DNA of 64,000 bases from Gerris lacustris (lineage: Eukaryota > Arthropoda > Insecta > Hemiptera > Gerridae): contig OX578280.1 of assembly GCA_951217055.1 (NCBI GenBank), positions 57,746,633-57,810,632 of the forward strand, in the 5' to 3' direction. Numbering within the stretch: position 1 is the stretch's first letter; each line of letters opens with the position of its first letter. Shown piece after piece: positions 13,801 to 22,105 of the stretch. The notes beneath the pieces are model-generated. The model had not been told where the DNA came from. It was given only the letters and a program-made list of their open reading frames with translations, and made no database searches. A program made the position numbers and the translations under genes.

Positions 13801-14917
13801 CAGTAAAGACTAGACTAAAAAGAAAATAATATGTAAAATAACAACACTATAGTTTTAACCCTAGAAAGTAGGCCAGACGCTCTTGCAGATAAATCAAAAC
13901 AAAGCTTTAAGGATAATTTTTGTCAAATTTAAATGGAAATCAGGACTAACTGGCTTGCCATGTCCCTGTTATTACTCTTGCAGAATGCCTAGCATGAATT
14001 TGAAACTGAAGCAGTTGAAAAGAGATTTGTTTAGGGAAGAGGGGAGAAATGAAAGTATAATTTTTATGAACCCAGTTTATTATCCATTTAAAATTCTACT
14101 TTCACTTGAAATTTTTTAATTTTACGGCATCTAAGTAGGTAATACATCTGAAATTACTATCCAATAACCTTCCCCCACTTCTTATCACTTTAATCTTCCT
14201 CACAGACAAAACGTGTTTCTGTGATCACGAGCACGTCTAGAAAAGCTATGATACTGATGTATTAAACACTATCTAATAAAAATATTTTTTTAAAAGATAT
14301 TACATCATTTGATACAGAGAAGAGATGAGATTTTGTTACCTTATCAAAAACATGACAGTATATGCAGTATTAATCACCAGCACTATCAAATTGTCAAGGA
14401 AAAAGTGACAACAATAATAATTAGAAGAATCCAAAATATCACAGTACCTAATCACAGCAAAGCAATAAAATTTTTACTTATTCTAGCTGGCAGTACACAG
14501 AAGAGATTGTAAAACGTTTTGAAGGCTACTTGTACCTTCTATAAAAAAAGATCATAATGTAATTAAATATATAAGTGTTGTTTATAATTTAATGTTACAA
14601 ATAAAATATTAAGGGATTTTAAATTCTTTATTTAAATCTTTAATTGAACTCATAATAAACCAAAAATCATAGAGATCAATAATAAAATTAAGTTTTTATT
14701 TTGAAATCCTTCAAGGCTAGAGCTAGAAAGTACAATCTCCTGCATATTCCTTCTGTAAATTGTACTTCTCGGAAAGTAAAAGGCACATTTAGCGAATCAG
14801 TGATAGAAAAAAGATAAGAAAGTGTCATTAGTAAATAAATATTAATCGTGAATTAGAAGGGAATGAAATACAGTAATCAAAACTAAGAATAGGTAAACTT
14901 ACTTTTTGATACGACAT
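1614..14917 (-). CDS. WDR19: WDR19 / IFT144, 5' 13 coding exons (partial gene)
   Basis: Intraflagellar transport protein 144 is a subunit of IFT complex A, which carries cargo inside cilia and supports retrograde transport; in insects it is expected in ciliated sensory neurons. Thirteen coding exons run right to left: 14903-14917, 12177-12331, 11325-11549, 10768-10978, 9884-9996, 9615-9788, 9261-9495, 7830-8011, 5051-5135, 4770-4901, 3445-3594, 3201-3348, 1614-1812. All introns are GT-AG and every splice phase matches, giving about 674 residues without a stop. Seen motifs that match the vertebrate protein include ATTGSDYSI (residues about 32-40), PVIGKHAKRI, NKVATCGDN, CHALTTDFLIYA and YGFLYSP. 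Order: first WD40 beta-propeller (about 1-375), second propeller (about 376-675). The TPR and zinc-binding C-terminal half is beyond position 1. The start MSYQK is inferred: it splices in phase to exon 2 and puts the protein at the family N-terminus. Introns are loaded with transposons but no exon is broken. Confidence 0.95.
2079..3027. mobile_element. hAT-like element with CAGGGGTGTCAAACT ends
   Basis: The 15-base inverted ends CAGGGGTGTCAAACT and AGTTTGACACCCCTG are a widely known hAT terminus. The 8-bp flanks match only partly (CATGTAAA, AGGTAAGA), so the TSD has decayed. Length is 949 bp, with no intact reading frame inside. It lies in the WDR19 intron between exons 12 and 13. Confidence 0.8.
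3201..3348 (-). CDS. WDR19: WDR19 exon 12
   Basis: Encodes residues 560-609 (ILWDLSVVDRNIFIAFDSQ, TYIHIRYSIDG), equivalent to the vertebrate [20 protein letters not shown] segment. Acceptor CACAG, donor GTAATG. Confidence 0.92.
3445..3594 (-). CDS. WDR19: WDR19 exon 11
   Basis: Encodes residues 510-559: GGDIRIFGLEDWVQVSEYKH, then YPDSTAARIIIVD and YGFLYSP. 150 bp, phase 0 both sides. Acceptor TTGCAG, donor GTAAGT. Confidence 0.95.
4013..4156. mobile_element. Short foldback MITE
   Basis: Arms of roughly 40 bases are inverted: AGAATAGTCTCTCCACATAA at the left, and the complement ending in GGAGAGACTATTCT at the right, each followed inward by a TTTAATAAATTT-like stretch. Spacer is about 60 bp. 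It lies in the intron between WDR19 exons 10 and 11. Confidence 0.7.
4770..4901 (-). CDS. WDR19: WDR19 exon 10
   Basis: Encodes residues 466-509. CHALTTDFLIYASD is nearly identical to the vertebrate motif. A charged, less conserved stretch (residues about 473-482, rich in Lys and Glu) precedes it. Donor is GTAGTT, weaker than its neighbours. 132 bp, phase 0 at both ends. Confidence 0.92.
5051..5135 (-). CDS. WDR19: WDR19 exon 9
   Basis: A short 85-bp exon encoding residues 437-465 (REYVSTVKSFSLNAEYTSAL...). It matches the vertebrate EYLGTVASICLHSDYAAAL stretch in position and spacing. Acceptor TTTCAG, donor GTAAGT. Confidence 0.93.
5265..5504. repeat. Tandem duplication, 120-bp period
   Basis: Two consecutive copies begin ATTAAGTGT at 5265 and 5385. 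They share TTTTAATAGTTGCATATTC, the TCATGTCATGGTGA block and GCCCGCCATAT, with scattered substitutions. The following GACAGACAGACAGAGCC resembles the motif found in the SINE-like families. Confidence 0.8.
6022..6213 (-). mobile_element. Degraded piggyBac-type MITE, copy 2
   Basis: Reverse complement of the element at 60330-60608: TTAGCCCATTGAACG at its left end corresponds to the TTAACCCATT terminus. CTGTGGATCC blocks and GGCCCGCTGGCGTTTGTGTC are shared. The A-run of the other copy appears here as TTTTTTTAAAAG. It is more diverged, hence older or less constrained. Confidence 0.65.
6398..6532. repeat. Nested palindrome with perfect inner hairpin
   Basis: Outer arms CTAGTGAATATACATAAGTA at 6398 and its near-perfect inverse ending at 6532 match in 19 of 21 positions. 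Inside, 6463-6483 and 6495-6515 are exact 21-base inverted repeats with an 11-base loop. It lies in the intron between WDR19 exons 8 and 9. It may be a small MITE or a hairpin RNA source. Confidence 0.75.
6841..7299 (-). pseudogene. BEL/Pao retrotransposon gag N-terminal fragment
   Basis: An open frame of 152 residues starts MTTTGNIRKALGTAK, is Glu/Lys-rich and helical or coiled in the middle, and ends with KLPELVIQKFKGDSL then FWDSFEELLL and a stop. The LPxLxxxKFxGDxxxxxxFWDSFE signature is that of the DUF1759 region of BEL/Pao gag-pol polyproteins. Everything downstream (zinc knuckles, protease, reverse transcriptase, integrase) is missing. I could not define LTRs. It lies on the same strand as WDR19, in its intron. 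Confidence 0.75.
7830..8011 (-). CDS. WDR19: WDR19 exon 8, start of second propeller
   Basis: Encodes residues 377-437, including SVDTQIEPSLVGVGPFHLVI and GLNNRSFVY, corresponding to the vertebrate [26 protein letters not shown] segment. Acceptor TTTAG, donor GTAAGT. The adjacent upstream intron holds the decayed RTE-like LINE. Confidence 0.94.
8105..9190 (+). pseudogene. Decayed RTE-like LINE
   Basis: Translated pieces in shifting frames give reverse-transcriptase motifs: SVRQGDILSPYLF then IILIDGVSK (RT motif around 8300-8360), and a later conserved end RWYGHMARMEDHRIPK (about 8970-9020), typical of RTE-like LINE C-termini. YGCESWALF at about 8800 fits between. Several frameshifts and a missing YADD-like motif show it is dead. 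It is antisense within the WDR19 intron between exons 7 and 8. Confidence 0.75.
9261..9495 (-). CDS. WDR19: WDR19 exon 7, end of first propeller
   Basis: Encodes residues 298-376: VVELSKLSDV, YSPDGQLLTLGDSLGSISVY and the final strand of the first beta-propeller. Acceptor TTTTAG-like (TTTAG), donor GTAACT. 235 bp, ends in phase 0. Confidence 0.94.
9615..9788 (-). CDS. WDR19: WDR19 exon 6
   Basis: Encodes residues 240-298: YGDGLVLVGFSSGCLISIST then SPSINKVATCGDNV. The donor used here is GTATGT; a GTGTAT two bases earlier would break the frame to exon 7, so the later site is preferred. Confidence 0.94.
9884..9996 (-). CDS. WDR19: WDR19 exon 5
   Basis: Encodes residues 203-240, including FLYNLQDPDNPVELNFQ and GNIVAYEW, which closely parallel the vertebrate LNEPDNPADLEFQ and GNIVCYNW region. 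Acceptor TTCTAG, donor GTGAGT; leaves in phase 2. Confidence 0.95.
10540..10617. mobile_element. Fragment of pogo/Tigger-like terminus
   Basis: The reverse complement reads TACAATAGGTCTCTGTTATC then TGGACATG and repeated TCCGGA blocks, resembling the end of pogo/Tigger-class elements. I see no partner end. Short and uncertain. Confidence 0.35.
10768..10978 (-). CDS. WDR19: WDR19 exon 4, WD repeats
   Basis: Encodes residues 132-202. RVPVIGKHAKRIVSGWW is strongly family-specific. ALCSEDKTVSISNSDGDT forms the next blade. Acceptor GTACAG, donor GTAAGT. 211 bp. Confidence 0.95.
11325..11549 (-). CDS. WDR19: WDR19 exon 3, WD repeats
   Basis: Encodes residues 57-132, including GWDSDGDMLGVIS, ILLWDSNTGK and ITIYNHLTSK, which parallel the vertebrate WD repeats 1-2. 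Acceptor TTACAG, donor GTATAT. 225 bp; ends with two bases of a Lys codon completed in exon 4. Confidence 0.93.
12177..12331 (-). CDS. WDR19: WDR19 exon 2, first WD repeat
   Basis: Encodes residues 6-57, opening the first beta-propeller with the FEWQPGSGTYLATTG block typical of the family. The acceptor is TTGTAG and the donor GTATGA. 155 bp, entering phase 0 and leaving phase 2. Confidence 0.93.
12374..12549. mobile_element. TIR element with internal 24-bp-like repeats
   Basis: About 30-base inverted ends: AAGGTGGGGATACACTAGAG at the left, AAGGCAGGGAGACACTTGAG at the right when reversed, with TA on both sides. The left half repeats CATTCGCCC-N-AATGAGCATG about three times. It lies just upstream of WDR19 exon 2 (about 40 bp) and next to the LINE that follows. 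Confidence 0.72.
12620..13587 (+). pseudogene. 5'-truncated jockey-like LINE reverse transcriptase
   Basis: An open frame from 12658 to 13392 encodes 244 residues: WFLANRLTINEDKTQ, KVLGVTWDSQLRWDKHI, then RMAYCIRLWG and ELGILTLPSLYIYN, and the RHRNRLDYP to CFNKLPHHI end. These are the thumb and C-terminal regions of jockey-type LINE polymerases. The palm with the catalytic Asp pair is missing. A short 3' tail ends in (TTA)n at 13560-13586. The frame is intact, so the insertion is fairly young. A 37-bp direct duplication lies at its 5' edge (about 12620-12690). Confidence 0.87.
14903..14917 (-). CDS. WDR19: WDR19 exon 1, start codon
   Basis: Five codons (MSYQK) followed directly by a consensus donor GTAAGT. 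Phase 0 junction to exon 2 gives MSYQK-ELFRLEV, aligned in length with the vertebrate N-terminus. It is the only short ATG exon I found with a strong donor and correct phase upstream of exon 2; RNA evidence would be needed to exclude another first exon. Confidence 0.7.
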
Positions 14918-15130
14918 TTCACTTATTTTAAAGATGTCATTCGGTCAAATGTAATTAAACGGAACGTACGAGCGATTAGGTAATTAATTTCGGTGGGTGA
15001 TTCCATATTCTAGCACTTTTCCTATTTTTAATAGAGAAAAACACGGATCTGGGAAGCCTCATTGTTCGGAATGTTTACAGAAAACTCTTTTGGTTACCCT
15101 GGGCAACTGTCAAGACATCAGAACGAAATA
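14918..15130. promoter_or_regulatory. Presumed 5' UTR/promoter region of WDR19
   Basis: This lies immediately upstream of the inferred WDR19 start on the minus strand. I see no convincing TATA box or initiator. The call rests only on position. Confidence 0.3.
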
Positions 15131-15604
15131 GAGTGGGAGGGAGTGGTATTGTGCTGCTCCTAGCGGAGCTAATCAGACTTAACATGTGTTCCATGAACTT
15201 GACCTTGAATTTATACACCAACACAAAAGGCAAAAGGCCACTGCAACTGCTGATACATGAATCTGAAGGCTCGTTTGAGATTTTGCAGCTACATATTTAT
15301 TATCAGAGGCCACCCACTTTATTTAGCTATCCAACCTCCTTCATCCTCTACTAACTACATACATCTATCACGATAAGAAACAAAGAGTAACAGAAGCTTC
15401 GGTCTAAATAAGCTGAACTCGTGAATTCGTGCTCTAAGTAGAGAACCTGAACGTATACAATATACATACTCATTTGCATAGCAGATACAGGTACTGAGTG
15501 ATACAAAAGTCACGATAGGATTTCAATATTTAAAAACTCTTTTACTATTTGTCCTAAATATGCAATACCGCAGTAACATAACATACAGAATAAGGTACTT
15601 CTTT

Positions 15605-16620
15605 AGATGGCTACTCCCTTGTTTTAAGGGTTTCGTAGATCCTTCTCGAAACCCTTATGCCAAGTGAGATGTCTGTCCGTTCGGCGCTCTTTGGTTCATA
15701 TCCACCGAGCCGTTCACGCTAGAGAGTTGAAATTTAAAACACTGGCGTAACTTTTTGACCCACACATAGGAAAAATATAAATTTATTAATTTATTTTTTA
15801 AAAAATTTTCATGGGGGTATCAAATGAAAGCTGCTGATTAGTAGGTTACAGATATATATAAAAGCATTTTTTTAAAGTTTGCGATTTGTACATTAATTGG
15901 TTTAATGAGTTAAAATATACCACATAAGAAATACCCCCCCCCCCCTCTCAACCACCCTATAACGGCTAGTCCTCAAATTTAGAAATAATTCATGTAAATA
16001 CCATATTATAGGGCGATAAAAATTACGGGGGGGGGGGGGTCCCAATTATTATAAATTGCAAATTTTATGTACGCACTTGCACAGTGAGACTATATTTTTA
16101 TTATAGCAAAAAATGTACAGAAATTAAGTTGAAGTATGTAGTAGAAATGTGTTGTTCTTAGTGGTTTTTTTATATATTTCGATGTCTGAGATATTGTTAA
16201 TTAATAGTGTAATTGGCAGTACCTGTATTTCAGGTGAATTGACGAGAATCTGTCCGATTTGAATTAAACTTTTTCAAAACACTTTATAGAAAACAATAAG
16301 TTGACAATGTAGTCAGCTTGAGAATGATCCAAGGAGGGATCGAAATATAGCAAATGTGAGGCGTTTGAATTTTCTTTAAAAGACCCAACTAATCAAGAAT
16401 ATATTTTTATTTTTAAATTGTGAGTAGGGTATCAAATGAAAGCTTCTGACGAGTACAATACAAAGTTACAAATATATTATATGAAAAAATATATATATAC
16501 ATTTTGCACTCGTTATTATATTACCCTAAAATTTTGAAATAATTCATGTAAATACCATTTTTTTTTTTAAATATATTTATATATTTTGTCATTACCGTTA
16601 AAAAGACATTGTAAAAAAAC
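15605..16620 (+). repeat. Dispersed SINE-like family Y, copy 1
   Basis: It begins with AAGGGTTTCG and its inverse CGAAACCCTT (about 15625-15655), then GATGTCTGTCCGTTCGGCGC and CTAGAGAGTTGAAATTTAAA. A block with GGGTATCAAATGAAAGC occurs twice (about 15815 and 16425), so the copy is partly duplicated in tandem. A reverse copy lies at 35640-36500. C and G homopolymers occur within. Confidence 0.7.
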
Positions 16621-16788
16621 AAACCAGGAACCCTTTAATTTTTGGGGGCTTCCACCTAAATTTGTTTAATTTTTTTTATTTTTATATAAAGCAAGAAGGG
16701 GAAATATGTTATTTTATAATATAATAACGTATATTGTCGTATATGCTTAATAATTTAGGAAACCCTACAAAGTAATGTACCACGATAC

Positions 16789-17034
16789 AAGTACTTCTCT
16801 GTAATTTTTTAGAATATAAATAGATTATTTATACATTCACATTAAGTTTAACTAAATAAAATAACAATCAACAAAAGGAGGTTTAGTCCAATATACATTG
16901 GGACAATGGAATCAAACTTCTATTTTTGTTATAAGGGGAGTAAGAGTCTAAAGAAGAACATTCAGTATACCTTTCTTTAGATTGTTACCTCCCTCTGTTT
17001 TTTTTTATAAAGGGAGTAACAATATAATGAAGGT
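16789..17034 (+). mobile_element. Degraded hAT MITE family M, copy 1
   Basis: It has the same order of blocks as the copy at 47784-48018: GTACTTCT start, TTAGTCCAATATACATTGGG, AAGGGGAGTAAGAGTCTAAA, then CTTTCTTTAGATTGTTACCT. Both ends have mutated and no TSD is recognisable. Confidence 0.7.
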
Positions 17035-17949
17035 AATTTCCTGCTTCCCATAAATTAAATATTGGTACCCATTCAAATACGTTTTCCATGTCACCTCTTG
17101 TGTTCTAGTTTCCAATACTCTGATTTCAGGAAAATATTGTTCTTCAGCTATTAAAGAGACGGAGGGCTGTTTAGCATAAACTCATATACGTAGTACATAT
17201 TATATATAAAAATAATCTATGGTGAAGGTGATGGATATCTTCTTCAGTAATCAGTAAAATTTGGTTTTTGGCCATAAGAGATTAAAGTAACCCAAGGTTT
17301 TATACATAGAACCCCTTTTTTCATTTTATTTTATTTTATTATCCCATAATGAGTATCTTTCTTCACAATTGTTGAGCATAGTGCATTTGCATAGCGATCT
17401 CCCTCTAAGATTAAGATCACATTCCGAGTACGATCCCCTCTAGACAAACAAGAAAGCCACAATAGATAACCGCACAATAAGAATAAAAGCCGCAGGGCTT
17501 GAAAAACAATGCATAGGAAGGAGAAGAGAAATAACAAACGAGTTGATGTCAGAGACAAAAACAGAAAACCCCGATCAATATTTTTGATTAACTGCAGTCA
17601 CTAAATCCTTTCCAAAGTAGCCATATTTCTATCTAGATGGTTATATCTGTATTTTTAGAATTCCCCAGCTCATATACAGATATACAAGATGACCCAGACT
17701 AAAAAAATAAAATATTGTAGCTCTTAACTATAAATTTTGTTTATCATATATCATTTTTATTTTAGCAATAATTCATCTTAATTGAGCAATTTTCAGTTTT
17801 TACAAGAAAGAAAACATATTACATAGCCGTTGATAAACGTTAAAATTTAGGATTTAAAAGAGGGTTTAAAGTATTTGAGTTAAATTTATAATTTAGAAAA
17901 TAAATAAATTTAAAATTCAAGTCAATAAGATTCAAGTATTATTTTATGT

Positions 17950-18665
17950 CCAACGGATATAGCTTCCGAGCTTACAGAAGGAAGCGGAAGCTATGTTGTT
18001 CGAACGAACATTTTTTATAGCTACGATTTCAAAAATTCCAAGACAGAAATCCGTTTCAGACATCAGGGAATATATTTGGCTCCGCGTATCGCATATGTCT
18101 GTCGGCTTATTTCGCGCTCAATCTTTGCGAGCCCACTCGTCCCTACCATATTCAACTAACGAATGTGAAAATCGGTACTTTTCAGGAGAGCCAAAAAACT
18201 CCTATTTTTGGTTAGTAAAAAAAACAGTTAATGGCTAAAGCTTTATATAATCCTAAAAAGGATTAAACAATATATTAAAAATGTTTCTTCTTATGGCAAT
18301 AAGCTGATTTTGGATTCATTGTTATAGGAGTTTTTTGGCTCTCCTGAAAAGTACCGATTTGCACATTCGTTAGTTTGATATGGTAGGGACGAATCTTAAA
18401 AACTATACTCGTCTGATTTTAATGTAATTTACATGGTAGGTCATAATTATCCCATTGTTATCCCCATATAAGTTTCATTCTTCTGCACCCATTTCTTTCT
18501 CTTCCACATGGGTACAACCATAAATTTATTTACACCTATATCTTCATAAGTACTCATCTGATTTTTATGAAATTTGGATGGTTTGTTGAAAGTAGCCCTT
18601 AGATAGCCGCATATTAATTTCAATCGTCTGCGTTCTTTAGATTTTGATAAATTGATACGTTAATT
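17950..18665 (+). repeat. Dispersed SINE-like family X, copy 1, left part
   Basis: It has the family X blocks AATTCCAAGACAGAAATCCG, TTTCAGACATCAGGGAA, CTCGTCTGATTTTAATG and TTGAAAGTAGCCC. A foldback (18137-18392) and a hAT element (18666-20125) interrupt it; the right part resumes at 20126. Confidence 0.75.
18137..18392. repeat. Foldback with 69-bp arms
   Basis: The arms 18137-18205 and 18324-18392 are close inverted repeats (TCGTCCCTACCATATTCAAC at the left). The spacer is 118 bp. It sits inside the family X copy, where other copies have no such sequence, so it is an insertion or a local inverted duplication. Confidence 0.75.
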
Positions 18666-19153
18666 CAGGGGTTCTCAAACTTTTTCTTCTATATAGACCC
18701 CCTGTAGGAATTTTATTTTTTTCATAGACCCCCTACCTAAGGAATATATATATATATACACATCTAATTGTGTGTGTGTGTGTGCAATGGCTACCACAGA
18801 CGACTCATTTTAAAACACATAGTAATAGGAAAATGAGGGGAAATTGTACAGAAGAAAGAAACTGAAATATCAATAATTATATCTATATACCTTATTCACA
18901 TTATTTTTAATTATAATATAGCTTTATAGTTCAGAACAAAACACGATAAAACAAATAAAATAATATACTCTTAGCAGGGGAGCGCCGCGCTCCTTCGCGA
19001 ACAATTGTGTAATGAACATGAGTGCGACCACTCGAGGGTTAACATAAGTTACTATTCAAAAATAAAAATAGTACACTGAATAACACTCAGATTACATTTA
19101 AAAACAAGCTAGTAACATGTTTTTGCCGGTTGAAGGGGTAGGTGGTATGGTGG

Positions 19154-19195
<42 letters not shown>

Positions 19196-20125
19196 GCATG
19201 GACTTTGTTAGTCATACAGCCATAAGATTATAAATTAGATGATTCTTGTCGTTTCATGAATATTTGTTGTCTAATTATATGTTAAATGTTTTTAAAATAA
19301 GCTATCTTTTCATTTAATTTTAACTCATATTTTATAAGTCAATTAGATTTTAATTTTGATTTCAGTAAAAAACTGAAAAATAGATTTATAAATATTGATT
19401 GATCTACTGGACAAAAGAGTTGTGTAGCTAAAGGGGAGGGTTATATGATTTTGTATGCGCTGGAATAAAACATGTCTCTGCTTAGCAAATTTCTTACAAG
19501 ACATAACGATGTGCTCTAGATCTTCTCTTTCATTGCATGTAGTACAATTAGGGTTATCAACTTTTCTTATTTTATGCAGATATGATTTGCAAATTCCATG
19601 GTTTGATCGCAAACGAATCATAAGAACAATTAGGTAACGCTGTTCTGATATTCCTTTAAACCACGGTGTCCTTCCAATGTGATTATTAATAGTTTTATAA
19701 AAACATCCTGAAGCACAGTTGTTATTCCATTCTGTCCATTGCTGAAGTGGGGGGTTTTAACTTCGGGATTAAACTCTCATATCAAAGCATTGGACATGGA
19801 CATATTTTATAAGTTATCAAAACATACTTTTTCATTACTCATGCTCACTTCCTCCCCAAATCTAGTTTATATTTAATTATTATTTTTATTACAATACGAA
19901 TACCTTAATATTCATTTATAAATATTATTTTATTTATTATTAATAATATTATAATGTTCATTTTATTTATTTATTTATTCATTTATTTTTATTTTTTATT
20001 TATAAATTTATTTTTTACTAAAGAGACATCCATAGACCCCCAATAGACCCCTTGGTGATCATAGACCCCCCATGAAGTCCCATAGACCCCCAGAGGGTCC
20101 ACATGGACCCCTTTGGGAATAGCTG
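18666..20125. mobile_element. hAT-type element, 1460 bp, with perfect TSD
   Basis: It runs from CAGGGGTTCTCAAACTTTTT to GGGAATAGCTG, flanked by the identical 8-mer CGTTAATT at 18658-18665 and 20126-20133. Both ends carry repeated TAGACCCCC blocks. It contains no transposase reading frame, but carries a LINE fragment (19156-19745). Confidence 0.9.
19156..19745 (-). pseudogene. Truncated LINE 3' end, nested in hAT
   Basis: On the minus strand a frame without stops from about 19745 to 19343 reads WNNNCASGCFYKTINNHIG, then RLRSNHGICKSYLHKIRK and CTTCNEREDLEHIVMSC. This is the RNase-H-side C-terminal region with the CxxC...H...C finger found in I/R1/jockey-group LINEs. The T run at 19156-19195 is its poly(A) tail in minus orientation, which sets strand and 3' end. 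Confidence 0.82.
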
Positions 20126-20300
20126 CGTTAATTCATGTAAAAAATCAAAATAAGTTTAACCAGATTTAAAAAACGGGAGAAAATTAAATAAATTTGACAA
20201 TAATAGGTTGTAAAAGTATATAAACATTAAAGAATATGAAATAGGATTCGAGGACGCTATGTGCCACACTAATTGGCAGACTATTTTTTTCATATATGTT
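20126..20300 (+). repeat. Dispersed SINE-like family X, copy 1, right part
   Basis: It continues in register from the hAT insertion, with AAAAACGGGAGAAAATTAAA and the family end GTGCCACACTAATTGGCAGA. The first 8 bases are the right TSD of the hAT element. Confidence 0.75.
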
Positions 20301-21305
20301 TTCTTAGTGGACAATTGATTCGGTTTATACTATATTTTTACAGCTATAAAACCTCATGGTAGTTTTCCCAAGGAGAGATTGGTTCCGCTTTATGCAATAC
20401 AGCTTGGCAATCTCTTAGAAACGATCCAGCGTCTATTTTCAATTTCCACACCCGATTCTGTTCCAAGGACCGTTTCCATGGCTCAGTCTTATTCTTCAGA
20501 GGATTATGGTTGTCAGTAAAAAGATACAGATAGAACCGTCCACTATTACAGAAAGGAAAGGTAACAATGACATTAATCATGTAAAATATATAGGCGGAAA
20601 TGAATTAGATTACCATTAGGATTTTAAAAATATATTTAACAAAAATAGTTTTTCATATATTATACATTAGGAATTTTATTGATTCAAAATGTACTTTGAA
20701 ACTTCCACTGTATGCCATTTCCTCTAACTACTACTCTGTAACTAAACGTAAATTTTAGTATCTTCTGGCAAAGGTCTCATTGTAGAGCCTGTAAAAAATA
20801 GGATAGTGTGCGTCCTATCTTTTCAAATGCTAATAATTTCAACTAAGATAATATTAAGGTCAATGGAATATTCAACTTATTTATAAACACATAAAGATAA
20901 ACGGTTTAATAACAAATGGAATAATTGATTTTATAAGGAAAAAAGTATTTATTAGTAATTTAATTTAATTTAGATATACACTCCGATAAAGAGATAAGAT
21001 TGAAATATATTGTTTATAGTCCGTTGTTTATAAAATGCTTTTAGTTTCCTCATTATAAAACAAAACGGAGGACAACAATTTTCAAATTTGGAGTTTCAAT
21101 TTATTTACGCATTTCAGGAAACCCAGAACACGATTTGACTATACCTAGCTTAGGCACTTCTAAATCATTTGAAAAATTAAACATTTTTTTTTAACTCTCT
21201 CGCATATACGTAGTATATATTGTTCTACAATGGCGTAAAATTTCGATTTCGATATCTTAATAGATTTACACGTTCTGAGGTCCCTCTGAGTCCAAAAAGA
21301 GGTTT

Positions 21306-21800
21306 TTGAAAAATGTCTGTCTTTCATCTGTTGTCTGTCGTCTGTTGTCTGTCGTCTGTCGTCTGTTTCTGTTGTCTGTCGACTGTCGTCTGTCGTCTAG
21401 TGTCTGTTGTCTGTCGTCTGTTTCTGTTGTCTGTCGTCTAGTGTCTGTCGTCTGTTGTCGGTCGTCTGTCGTCTGTTGTCTGTTGTCTGTCGTCTGTCGT
21501 CTAGTGTCTGTCGTCTGTTGTCTGTCGTCTGTTTTTGTTGTCTGTCGTCTAGTGTCTGTTGTCTGTCGTCTGTTGTCTGTTGTCTGTCGTCTGTCGTCTA
21601 GTGTCTGTCGTCTGTCGTCTGTTGTCTGTCGTCTGTTTTTGTTGTCTGTCGTCTGTCGTCTGTTGTCTGTCGTCTGTCGTCGGTTGTCTGTTGTCTGTCG
21701 TCTGTCGTCTAGTGTCTGTCGTGTGTCGTCTGTTGTCTGTCGTCTGTCGTCTGTTTCTGTTGTCTGTCGTCTGTCGTCTAGTGTCTGTTGTCTGAAAACT
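21306..21800. repeat. Minisatellite of TGTCTGTCGTC-type units
   Basis: About 490 bp of imperfect 11-base-like units made from TGTCTGTCGTC, TGTTGTC and TCTAGTGTC variants. Both strands show long open frames (for example Arg/Gln/Thr-rich on the minus strand) only because the units lack stops; these are not genes. The left flank GAGTCCAAAAAGAGGTTTTT resembles family W, suggesting the array grew from its GTCTGTC motif. Confidence 0.92.
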
Positions 21801-21824
21801 GGTCTTATTTTCAACTTTTGTTTG

Positions 21825-22105
21825 TATTCTTCACCTTAATTATTTCCATGTGCAAAATGTGGGGAAGATTGAACGACGGTAAGTGATTCAAAATTGGGGT
21901 AATAGGTGTGCGATGAAACTTAAAAAGCATATAAATTTTGACGCCATTTTTATTTTTTTTGGTTTCTAAATTCTTTACCTTTGTTGTATCTATGTGCAAA
22001 ATTTGGGGAAGATTGAATCACGGGAAGTGGTTCAAAATTGGGGAAACGGAAATGTGCAATCAAACTTACAAAGCAAAGTAATATAAACCAGTAAAAATGA
22101 AAGTA
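21825..22105. repeat. Direct duplication, 144-bp offset
   Basis: Two blocks, each with TGTGCAAAAT(G/T)TGGGGAAG, GATTGAA and TTCAAAATTGGGG-like segments, start near 21850 and 21994. They are diverged by several substitutions. No gene seen. Confidence 0.7.

Noticed and set aside
21266..21839. Overlapping frames of about 180 residues on both strands (Arg/Gln/Thr-rich and Cys/Val/Ser-rich)
   Set aside because: They are products of the TGTCTGTCGTC minisatellite, which lacks stops in several frames. No domain or splice context.
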